This document shows, in pieces, positions 6,979 through 13,304 of a DNA stretch of 24,242 nt. A model generated the notes under the pieces. It worked only from the letters and a program-made list of their open reading frames with translations. It was not told where the DNA came from and ran no database searches. Source of the stretch: an uncultured Selenomonadales bacterium. Lineage in GTDB: Bacteria > Bacillota > Negativicutes > Selenomonadales > Selenomonadaceae. The stretch is taken from NCBI GenBank assembly GCA_946547205.1, contig CAMNPA010000003.1, forward strand, positions 1 to 24,242, given 5' to 3'. The translations under genes were made by a program, and so were the position numbers. Each line of letters opens with the position of its first letter. Positions within the stretch are counted from its first letter, which is position 1.

Positions 6979-8937
6979 ATGACGGAGCGAAAAGATTTGC
7001 GGGCAGTAATTTTACTTTGCGGCGCGGCACTCGCGCTGAATTTGTTCGGCTCCTTTGTCGCGGCGAAATTCAATCTGCCACTGTTCCTTGATACAGGCGG
7101 CACAGTTTTTATCGCGGCACTTGGCGGCTATCTGCCGGGCATTGCTGTCGGTTTCTTCACGAATCTGATAAAATCTTTCGTCGAGCCGGCGCAAATGTAT
7201 TTCTGTTCGGTAAGCGTTGCCGTTGCGATAATCACGACGTTTCTCGCGCGAAAAGGTTTCTTCCAAAGTTTTGGCAAAGCTCTGTCCACAACAGCCGTGT
7301 TGACAGTGTTAACGAGCACTTGCGACTTTCTGATAAAATTTTTCTTGAAGGTGTCCGATGTCCTTGAGCCGATACAAAATTTCGGAATAGACTTCACGGA
7401 AAATTTCGCGTATGAATTCCTCGACAAAGGCTTGGCGATTGCGATAGCGTTTTGTCTTATAAGATTCGTTTCGCCGCAGACAAAAAAATTTTTCCGTCAC
7501 TTGGGTCGAAAGCAGTCGCCTTTGCCCGACGAGATGAAACATTTTGCCGACGAACAACATTATCTGTCGTCTTCACTGCGAACGAAAATGCTCGTGATTC
7601 TGACGTTAAGCTCGCTGTTGTTGTCGTTTTCCGTGTCGCTGATAAGTTTTCTGCTGTTCAAAGATTTTTCTCGCGACGACCGCATTAAAACTGTCGACGG
7701 GCTTGTCGCGGTGATGGTGAATGAAATTAATCCCGCGCTCGTCGACGACTACATTTATTACGGGAGCGAAGACGACAGATACAAAGACACCGAAGAAAAA
7801 TTTTACGCGCTCAAAAACAGCAATTCCGACATAAAATATCTTTACGTCTACAGATTTTCCAAGCGCGGCTGCCAAGTTGTTTTCGATTTGAACACGGCGG
7901 ATATGGAAGGCGACAAGGCGGGCGATTTTGTTGAACTCGACAAGAGCGCGCGACCTTATCTTGACGATTTAATTGCCGGCAGACCGATTCCGCCGATTAT
8001 TGCCGACGATAATTTTGGTTATCTGCTCACGCTGTACAAGCCTGTTTACGACGTGAACGGCAAGTGCCAATGTTACGCCGCGATTGATTTTTCCATGAAC
8101 ATTCTCAACGAATACACTCGGACTTTCGTAATAAAATTGTTCGCGCTGTTCTTGGGCTGCTTTGTATTTGTCTTTGCCGTCGGTCTCGTCTTCATTGAAA
8201 ACAACGTAATTCTGCCCGTCAACACGATGGCTTATTGCGCACAAAATTTTTCCTACGACAGCGAAGAGTCTCGCGAAGAAAATTTCAGGCGGCTCAAAGA
8301 TTTGAAGATACAAACCGGCGACGAGATTGAAAATTTATACGCCGCGCTGATTCGGACGACTGAAAATATTTTGCAATACCTTGAACATTTGCAACACGCC
8401 AAATCCGTTGTCGCCGATATGCAGGTGCGAGTTTCCGCAATGGACGAAATTGCTTACAAAGATTCGTTGACGGGCGTCAAAAACAAAGCCGCCTACGACC
8501 GAGAAATCGCCGCGTTGAATGAAAAAATTTCCGAAGGCACCGCGCAATTTTGTATCGTGATGATTGACGTGAACTTCCTAAAGCGAATCAATGACACCTA
8601 CGGGCACGAATGCGGCAACAAGTATCTGATTAACGCCTGTCGACTTGTCTGCGCTGTTTTCGGTGAAAATCGCGTCTACAGAATTGGCGGCGACGAATTT
8701 GTTGTGATTTTAACGGACGTTTTGGCTCCGTTGGGAAATTATTTTGTGACGGAATTTAACTTCGAGATGAATGCTAAAAATTCCAATGAATCGCTTCAGC
8801 CGTGGGAAAAAATTTCTGCGGCAATCGGCGTTGCGAATTACGAATCGGACGATAAAACTGCGGAAGAAGTTTTCAAGCGCGCCGATGCTCAAATGTACGA
8901 GAACAAGTTGGCGATGAAAGCTAATCGCAGGGACTAG
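6979..8937 (+). CDS. Membrane diguanylate cyclase (GGDEF), copy 2
   Basis: A 652-residue paralogue of the preceding gene with the same order: N-terminal membrane block (YLDT in copy 1 appears as FLDTG here), a second helix pair around an external Cache-like region, a HAMP-like linker, and a GGDEF domain with DVNFLKRINDTYGHECG and GGDEF at 570-574. The last 26 residues match copy 1 exactly (from KTAEEVFKRADA to the end), while the external region and the extra helix-linker segment VVADMQVRVSAMDE differ. It too lacks the RxxD inhibitory site (FGEN stands there). AGAGGCG precedes the ATG. Only 54 bp, including the heptad tract, separate it from copy 1, so the two are probably one transcript. The pair likely arose by tandem duplication followed by sensor divergence. 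Confidence 0.92.
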   Translation: MTERKDLRAVILLCGAALALNLFGSFVAAKFNLPLFLDTGGTVFIAALGGYLPGIAVGFFTNLIKSFVEPAQMYFCSVSVAVAIITTFLARKGFFQSFGKALSTTAVLTVLTSTCDFLIKFFLKVSDVLEPIQNFGIDFTENFAYEFLDKGLAIAIAFCLIRFVSPQTKKFFRHLGRKQSPLPDEMKHFADEQHYLSSSLRTKMLVILTLSSLLLSFSVSLISFLLFKDFSRDDRIKTVDGLVAVMVNEINPALVDDYIYYGSEDDRYKDTEEKFYALKNSNSDIKYLYVYRFSKRGCQVVFDLNTADMEGDKAGDFVELDKSARPYLDDLIAGRPIPPIIADDNFGYLLTLYKPVYDVNGKCQCYAAIDFSMNILNEYTRTFVIKLFALFLGCFVFVFAVGLVFIENNVILPVNTMAYCAQNFSYDSEESREENFRRLKDLKIQTGDEIENLYAALIRTTENILQYLEHLQHAKSVVADMQVRVSAMDEIAYKDSLTGVKNKAAYDREIAALNEKISEGTAQFCIVMIDVNFLKRINDTYGHECGNKYLINACRLVCAVFGENRVYRIGGDEFVVILTDVLAPLGNYFVTEFNFEMNAKNSNESLQPWEKISAAIGVANYESDDKTAEEVFKRADAQMYENKLAMKANRRD

Positions 8938-8952
8938 ATAAGGAGAATTTTT

Positions 8953-10404
8953 TTGCCGAAAAATTTGGAACGGAATTTCGAGCTTGTTGCAGTCGGACTG
9001 ATTTTGATTTTCGCAATAGCCGTGAGAATCGTCACGCCGCCCTATCAAGTCGCCGACGAAATAAATCACTTCGCGCGCGCCTGGCAAATATCGGAAGGAA
9101 AATTTTTATCGACGACGGCAGAGGTGCGGGCGATTGAACGCGGCGATAATCCGACGACTAAAGATCAAGTGCGCTGGTCGTGCAGAGGGCAAAAGGTCAC
9201 GCTCAACGTTGAAGACGAAAAATTTTTCGTGGCAGAGACTCCGCGCTCAATGATGCCGTCTGAATTTACATTGGACGTTGTGAACAAATTCCACGCGATA
9301 AATTTCGACGCGACGAAAAAATTTTTATCAACGCCGCTGAATCCTGACGCGACAGAGTGGCATTTGATACCAAACACGGGCTCTTATTCGCCGCTGGCAT
9401 ATTTTCCGCAAGCCGTCACGGCGATTATCTGTCGGCAGCTGAATTTGAACGCGGGAACGATTTATTACGCGATGAGCTTGAGCGCGTTGATTTTCGCGGC
9501 GACGTGCGTTTATCTGTCGATGAAACTTTTGCCTGAAAAAAAACTGCTGATATTTTTGCTCGCGTCAATGCCGATGTTTTTGGTCGAGGTCGCGTCAATT
9601 TCCGCCGACGCCGTGATTTACGGACTGTGCTTTTTGTCGACGGCGTGGATTTTGTCGTTGCGAAAGTTTTCAACGCGAATGACCGGCTCCGAAATTTTCG
9701 GGCTGATAATTTTGTCAATCGCACTCGGCTTGCTGAAACAGGTTTACGGCGCGATTTTGTTGCTGTACTTTTTGATTCCGCGCGAACGTTTCAAATCGGC
9801 GGCACAATTTATCGGCGCGGGAATTTTTTTGTTGGCGACGGAATTATTGGTTTCGACGGCGTGGCTTTACGTCTCAAGCGATTTCGGACGAATTGCGCTG
9901 TTCACGGGCTTTTACATGGGACTTGACGGCATTGACGTTGCCGCGCAGAAAAATTTCATCTTCACGCACCCGATAGAATTTTTGCTCGCGTTCCTGAAAA
10001 CTTTGGCGCATCCCGATATTTGGTTCGCGAAAACATTTTTCGGAGTGCTCGGCATCGTCAACGTCTACTTCCCGAAAATTTTTTACGTCGGCTGTGCGGC
10101 GGTGCTGATAATCGCGGCGTCATTCGGAAAATTGCGGTTGAGCTTGATTGAGCGGCTGATAATTTTGTTCGCGGCGTTCATCACGGCGTTTGGAATTTTC
10201 GCGGTCGAATATCTCGTTTGGTCGTCAATCGGCGCGGACGTGATCTCCGGCGTGCAAGGTCGCTACTTCATTCCGATTGCGTTGCTGACGTTTAGCAGTC
10301 TGTCATTGTTCGAGCCGCCGAAGTTCGCGAATTTTTTTGCGGTGCTGATTGGAATTTTCTGCGCGGCGTCAACGATTTGGATAACCTTTTTGCGTTTCTA
10401 CTGA
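8953..10404 (+). CDS. DUF2142 family polytopic membrane protein
   Basis: A 483-residue protein with about ten membrane segments. After the first helix comes PPYQVADEINHFARAW, with the DExNH signature (Asp35, Glu36, Asn38, His39) at the start of a ~110-residue external loop; later SISADAVIYGL marks a membrane helix typical of DUF2142. The layout recalls GT-C-fold, lipid-linked sugar transferases, and DUF2142 genes often sit among envelope polysaccharide genes, but no reaction is established. The start is TTG with AGGAG seven bases upstream; the gene begins 15 bp after the second cyclase stop, so it is probably the last gene of the cyclase transcript. An envelope-glycan step controlled together with c-di-GMP production is a reasonable inference only. 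Confidence 0.8.
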   Translation: MPKNLERNFELVAVGLILIFAIAVRIVTPPYQVADEINHFARAWQISEGKFLSTTAEVRAIERGDNPTTKDQVRWSCRGQKVTLNVEDEKFFVAETPRSMMPSEFTLDVVNKFHAINFDATKKFLSTPLNPDATEWHLIPNTGSYSPLAYFPQAVTAIICRQLNLNAGTIYYAMSLSALIFAATCVYLSMKLLPEKKLLIFLLASMPMFLVEVASISADAVIYGLCFLSTAWILSLRKFSTRMTGSEIFGLIILSIALGLLKQVYGAILLLYFLIPRERFKSAAQFIGAGIFLLATELLVSTAWLYVSSDFGRIALFTGFYMGLDGIDVAAQKNFIFTHPIEFLLAFLKTLAHPDIWFAKTFFGVLGIVNVYFPKIFYVGCAAVLIIAASFGKLRLSLIERLIILFAAFITAFGIFAVEYLVWSSIGADVISGVQGRYFIPIALLTFSSLSLFEPPKFANFFAVLIGIFCAASTIWITFLRFY

Positions 10405-10412
10405 AATTTTTG

Positions 10413-10441
10413 TTGCAAAAAATTTTTTCGGCTGATATAAT
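10413..10441 (+). promoter_or_regulatory. Promoter of antisense RNA 3
   Basis: TTGCAA (10413-10418), a 17-bp spacer and a perfect TATAAT (10436-10441), just after the DUF2142 stop. Expected transcript start near 10448. No protein start with a ribosome site follows. Confidence 0.7.
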
Positions 10442-10447
10442 GCGCGT

Positions 10448-10545
10448 CGAGGGCTTAAACGGACGATACGCACTCATGGTAATCACCCAAAACGCAAATA
10501 ACCCCCGAGCATGTCTGCTGGCTACAGATTCTCGGGGGTTGCGTC
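10448..10545 (+). ncRNA. Antisense RNA 3, antitoxin-like, facing a decayed toxin
   Basis: A rightward RNA of about 100 nt runs from the promoter at 10413 to a strong hairpin at 10500-10540. It contains CACTCATGGTAATCACCC (10471-10488), the exact complement of a toxin-style start region GGGTGATTACCATGAGTG on the minus strand. This is the mirror image of the units at 1650-1893: promoter, anti-start segment, hairpin, then toxin coding sequence beyond the hairpin on the other strand. The intact cognate toxin start is missing because the local toxin gene has lost its 5' end. Ends are approximate. Confidence 0.6.
10500..10540. terminator. Hairpin terminator of antisense RNA 3
   Basis: AACCCCCGAG (10500-10509) and CTCGGGGGTT (10531-10540) form a perfect 10-bp stem with a 21-base loop. 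Downstream is GCGTCGTTT, not a clean T-run, so termination may be incomplete. A second small stem (TGCGTC/GACGCA) follows at once. Confidence 0.65.
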
Positions 10546-10578
10546 GTTTATTGACGCATTTGGGGATCAGTCACCACC

Positions 10579-10635
10579 CTAAAGGTGTTCCTTGATCCAA
10601 TCGTACACGAAACGCCCAATGACGCTCGTGACGAT
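10579..10635 (-). pseudogene. 5'-truncated Fst-like toxin remnant
   Basis: On the minus strand an open stretch encodes IVTSVIGRFVYDWIKEHL and a stop, preceded by two Lys codons, Ile codons and an in-frame TGA, with no ATG, GTG or TTG between. Length, hydrophobic pattern and charged Trp-containing tail resemble the end of the peptide at 1490 (GVYICNRWLKK). Its position across a hairpin from antisense RNA 3 matches the expected toxin position. The missing 5' part has been replaced by the region that now leads into the methyltransferase copies. The call rests on context and a short sequence. Confidence 0.45.
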
Positions 10636-10673
10636 TTTTTTTATGATTCAGACTATCAAGTCTCATATTTTTT

Positions 10674-10990
10674 GGAGGAAGTATGGCAAATTTTATCGTG
10701 ACAACCATTCGCAAGCCCGACATTGCGACTGAAACTTTTGCTGATGAATTGTCGCTTAAACTCGGCGGCAACTTCGTTAAGCGCGAGGATTTTTCATTCG
10801 ACAGGCTCAAAAAAATTCACGGCGTCGAAATTCGGAGGGAACATGGCAAATTTTATCGTGACGACGATTCGCAAGCCCGACATTGCGACTGAAACTTTTG
10901 CTGATGAATTGTCGCTTAAACTCGGCGGCAAATTCGTTAAGCGCGAGGATTTTTCATTCGACAGGCTGAAAAAAATTCACGGCGTCGAAA
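10674..10990 (+). repeat. 160-bp tandem duplication of a gene start
   Basis: Bases 10674-10830 are repeated at 10834-10990, each copy starting at a GGAGG ribosome site and including the ATG. Between ATG and the repeat end there are four substitutions, three of them silent (two Thr codons, one Leu codon) and one Asn-to-Lys. The 160-bp offset breaks frame. Confidence 0.95.
10683..10892 (+). pseudogene. Truncated duplicate of the methyltransferase 5' end
   Basis: An ATG with GGAGG encodes 49 residues nearly identical to the start of the downstream methyltransferase (MANFIVTTIRKPDIATETFA and onward to HGVE). It then runs into the second copy in the wrong frame for ~20 residues and stops at 10892, beyond the real start at 10843. 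It lacks all SAM-binding motifs, so it cannot be an enzyme. It could survive as a translated leader whose ribosomes overlap the start of the real gene. Reading it as a dead duplicate is simplest; three of four changes being silent leaves a coding role possible. Confidence 0.8.
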
Positions 10991-11649
10991 ATATTTTGCT
11001 CGTCAAGAAAAATTCGTTGAGCGTCGTCACTTCCGACGGCGAATTATTTTTTCATCCGAACACCGCACATTTGCGAATCAAAAATCTGCGCGGCGGCGAA
11101 GGCGACAGATTGATTGACGCGCTGAAAATTTCTGCCGGCTCAAAAGTTTTGGACTGCACGCTCGGGCTCGGAAGTGATTCAATCGTTGCAAGCTGCGTCG
11201 CTGGAAATTTCGGCAAGGTCGTCGCTCTGGAAGTCAATCCGCTGATTTTTACCGTCGTCAATCACGGCATGAAAAATTTTTCCGACGATTCACCGCACAT
11301 TTTGGACGCAATGAGAAGAGTTGAAGTCGTCAACGCCGATTATCGCGACTATCTGACAAACTGCGCGGAAAATTCCTTCGACGTGGTTTATTTCGATCCA
11401 ATGTTCCGCCGTCCGATTGAAAAAAGCTCCGGGCTCAATCCGATTCGTCCGCTAGCCGATAATCGCCCGTTGACTGCAGAAATTATCCGCGAGGCGTGTC
11501 GTGTCGCCAAAAATCGCGTCGTCATGAAGGAACATTCGGGCAGCGATGAATTTGCTCGGCTCGGCTTTGAAATCGTCGGCGGCGGAAAATACAGCTCGGT
11601 TGCTTTCGGCGTGATTGATGTCATTGACTTTGACGGTCGGCGCGTGTAA
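10843..11649 (+). CDS. RsmJ-like class I SAM methyltransferase
   Basis: A 268-residue Rossmann-fold methyltransferase. Motif I is VLDCTLGLGSDSIVAS, the acidic end of strand 2 is VALEVNP, and the catalytic-region motif is VVYFDPMFRRP, close to the YLDPMFP of RsmJ, the 16S rRNA guanine-1516 N2-methyltransferase. The RsmJ family relationship is good; the exact target base is not certain in this lineage, where related proteins are often annotated only as methyltransferases. The start at 10843 is chosen because GGAGG sits just upstream and the duplicated copy begins at the same codon; a longer in-frame extension back to 10723 reads through the duplicate in a wrong frame. Cytoplasmic. The C-terminal codons carry the promoter of the next gene. 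Confidence 0.85.
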   Translation: MANFIVTTIRKPDIATETFADELSLKLGGKFVKREDFSFDRLKKIHGVENILLVKKNSLSVVTSDGELFFHPNTAHLRIKNLRGGEGDRLIDALKISAGSKVLDCTLGLGSDSIVASCVAGNFGKVVALEVNPLIFTVVNHGMKNFSDDSPHILDAMRRVEVVNADYRDYLTNCAENSFDVVYFDPMFRRPIEKSSGLNPIRPLADNRPLTAEIIREACRVAKNRVVMKEHSGSDEFARLGFEIVGGGKYSSVAFGVIDVIDFDGRRV

Positions 11650-11652
11650 AAT
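11624..11652 (+). promoter_or_regulatory. Promoter of the HpcH-like lyase gene
   Basis: TTGACT (11624-11629), a 17-bp spacer and TAAAAT (11647-11652), whose first three bases are the methyltransferase stop codon. It gives a leader of about 20 nt before the lyase ATG. Confidence 0.65.
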
Positions 11653-11680
11653 TCCCGCAAAAACTTTCTCGGAGGCACCA

Positions 11681-12625
11681 ATGCTCGACAAAGAAATTTT
11701 GCAATACAAAGTCGGCGGACTGCTCTATATGCCGGCGTTTCAACGGAATATCGTCCAAAAAATTTCAGCCAACAAATTGCCGCACTTAAATTCAGCAGCT
11801 TTTTGTTTGGAAGATTCAATTCAAGACAATTCACTCGACGACGCGGAAAAATCGCTGAAAATAATTCTGCACGAACTCGAAAGGCTCAACGCAAATTTGC
11901 CGCTGATATTCATCAGGATTCGTTCGCCGCGACATCTGGAAACGTTCCACGAATCAATCGGTTGTCGCTCAAAAATTTTGACGGGCTACATTTTGCCGAA
12001 AGTCGACATGCAAAACGTCGGCAGTTACATCAATCTTGCCAAAGAAATTAAACTTTTTATAATGCCAACGCTCGAAAGTGAACGCGTCGCAAATCTTTTG
12101 ACACGTCGCACGGAAATTTTATCGCTCAAACAGGCTTTCGACGAGATAAAACCGCTGATTTTAAATATTCGCGTCGGCGTCAACGATTTTTGCAAGCTCT
12201 ACGGTCTGCGCCGCAACATCAACCAAACAATTTACGACATTGGCATTGTTCGCGACGTTTTGATTGATATTCTGAACGTTTTCGCCAAAGATTACGTCGT
12301 TTCCGGCTCCGTTTGGAATTATTTCAACGGCGACAACGGCGGTGCATGGGCTAGAGGTCTGAAACGCGAACTTGAACTTGACAAGGCGAACGGTTTCATC
12401 GGCAAGACGGCGATTCATCCCGCGCAGTTGCCGATTATCTTCGACAGTATGAAAGTTTCGCAAACCGACCTTGACGACGCGAAAATTTTGCTCGATTGGA
12501 AGTCGTCGACGCATGGCGTGATGAAAAGTTCCGACGGTTCGCGCATGAACGAAGTCAAATGCCATTTGAATTGGGCGCGGCGCATAAAAATTTTAAGCGA
12601 AATTTACGGCGTCAATACGAAATAA
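11681..12625 (+). CDS. HpcH/HpaI-type C-C bond lyase, Ter-associated family
   Basis: A 314-residue TIM-barrel lyase of the citrate-lyase-beta/aldolase superfamily. Visible active-site blocks: FCLEDSIQD (~41-49), FIRIRSPRH with the substrate-binding Arg, IMPTLES with the Mg-binding Glu, LNIRVGVNDFCKLYGLRR, and KTAIHPAQLP near the end. The RVG-ND-LYGLRR block is characteristic of the C-C_Bond_Lyase branch found in tellurium-resistance (ter) islands, not of citrate lyase, and no other citrate lyase subunit is nearby. In the published comparative analysis this enzyme belongs to a predicted pathway for a nucleoside-like stress metabolite; its natural substrate is unknown. GGAGG lies five bases before the ATG. 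The partner genes (16599-19429) are 4 kb downstream, beyond two esterase genes. Family call strong, role inferred. Confidence 0.85.
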   Translation: MLDKEILQYKVGGLLYMPAFQRNIVQKISANKLPHLNSAAFCLEDSIQDNSLDDAEKSLKIILHELERLNANLPLIFIRIRSPRHLETFHESIGCRSKILTGYILPKVDMQNVGSYINLAKEIKLFIMPTLESERVANLLTRRTEILSLKQAFDEIKPLILNIRVGVNDFCKLYGLRRNINQTIYDIGIVRDVLIDILNVFAKDYVVSGSVWNYFNGDNGGAWARGLKRELELDKANGFIGKTAIHPAQLPIIFDSMKVSQTDLDDAKILLDWKSSTHGVMKSSDGSRMNEVKCHLNWARRIKILSEIYGVNTK

Positions 12626-12664
12626 ATTTTAGGAAAAAATGCCGAATTAAACGGTCACACGACA

Positions 12665-12699
12665 AAAAATTAGCCTCGAATCAATTTCGCGGCTTTTTA
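12665..12699 (+). terminator. Terminator after the lyase gene
   Basis: AGCC(T)CGAA (12672-12680) pairs with TTCG(C)GGCT (12686-12694) across a short loop, flanked by an A-run on the left and five T on the right. Confidence 0.75.
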
Positions 12700-12783
12700 T
12701 CTTCCGAAATTCTGAATTGGCTCGTTCAGCCGGAATTGCGTTGTTTTCTTGCATGAATCAGCTAAAAAAAGTTTTTAAAGGGC

Positions 12784-12812
12784 TTGACACCCGTTTTTTT
12801 TTTTTTTAATGT
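12784..12812 (+). promoter_or_regulatory. Promoter with a 14-T tract in the spacer
   Basis: TTGACA (12784-12789) and TAATGT (12807-12812) are 17 bp apart; 14 consecutive T (12794-12807) fill most of the spacer. Slippage in that tract would change the spacing and so promoter strength. It drives the leader hairpin and 57-codon gene downstream. The remaining ~80 bp between the lyase terminator and this promoter show only a small GGCT/AGCC stem. Confidence 0.6.
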
Positions 12813-12850
12813 TCGCGCCAATATTCCGGCAATACCAACTGCGCTAACGG

Positions 12851-12889
12851 AAAAATCTCGTCTCAACTAAGTAAGCGGCGGGATTTTTT
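12851..12889 (+). terminator. Leader hairpin with T-run (attenuator or small-RNA terminator)
   Basis: AAAAATCTCG (12851-12860) pairs with CGGGATTTTT (12879-12888) with one mismatch, ending in six T. It sits between the poly-T promoter and the next start codon, so it either ends a short RNA of ~70 nt or attenuates the small gene. Confidence 0.6.
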
Positions 12890-12912
12890 CGCTGATAAGG
12901 AAGTTTTTAACT

Positions 12913-13086
12913 GTGAAAGACAAATTTAACCGTTGCGAAGACAAAAATTCAAGTTCAGACACTGAAAAAGAAGATTCCGATAAAACTTTTCCTGAAGATG
13001 ATTTTGGAAGCCTGTATGTCAGTGATGAAATGTTTTTAAAGTTGATAAACAGACGTATAAAGCATTCAAACGATAATCAACAATAA
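12913..13086 (+). CDS. 57-residue acidic hydrophilic protein of unknown function
   Basis: A GTG start with AAGGAA ten bases upstream opens a 57-codon frame. The first ~35 residues are highly charged and rich in Ser, Asp, Glu and Lys (NSSSDTEKEDSDKTFPEDD), probably disordered; the rest, YVSDEMFLKLINRRIKHSN, could form one amphipathic helix. There is no signal peptide or membrane segment. I do not recognise a family. Coding potential is supported by the ribosome site, a promoter upstream and a strong terminator 50 bp downstream. It is AT-richer than the lyase and methyltransferase genes, like the esterases that follow. It may be a small regulator or adaptor, but nothing shows its job. Confidence 0.6.
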   Translation: MKDKFNRCEDKNSSSDTEKEDSDKTFPEDDFGSLYVSDEMFLKLINRRIKHSNDNQQ

Positions 13087-13134
13087 AATTTTTGACTGAC
13101 ATGTTAAAACCTCACAATAAGGAACTTTCCCGAT

Positions 13135-13170
13135 AAAAAAGCCCTTCGACGGCGTGTCGGAGGCTTTTTT
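13135..13170 (+). terminator. Terminator after the 57-codon gene
   Basis: AAAAAAGCCCTTCGAC pairs with GTCGGAGGCTTTTTT around a GGCGT loop; strong stem with flanking A and T runs, so it may act in both directions. Confidence 0.85.
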
Positions 13171-13225
13171 CATTGCAGAATAATAATTTTGTCGCCTCAA
13201 ATGATGTGACATTATGGAACCGCCA

Positions 13226-13254
13226 TTGCTTGACGAAATGAAGACTAATATAAT
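13226..13254 (+). promoter_or_regulatory. Promoter of the esterase pair
   Basis: TTGCTT (13226-13231), a 17-bp spacer and a perfect TATAAT (13249-13254), about 50 bp before the first esterase ATG. Confidence 0.65.
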
Positions 13255-13304
13255 GCGAACGTAAACATTTGAGCCCAATATGATTAAAAAAAGGTTGTGT
13301 TGCT

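Noticed and set aside
10723..10842. Longer N-terminus for the methyltransferase
   Set aside because: The extra 40 codons read the duplicated segment in a wrong frame; the ATG at 10843 has GGAGG and matches the start of the duplicate.
5000..12000. Very frequent AAAATTTT-like runs throughout the genes as a regulatory motif
   Set aside because: They fall mostly in Lys/Ile/Phe codon strings such as Glu-Lys-Phe-Leu and are better explained by codon preference; a count against shuffled codons would decide.
12496..12756. An 86-codon frame across the end of the lyase gene
   Set aside because: It overlaps the lyase in another frame, crosses its terminator and has no start signal.
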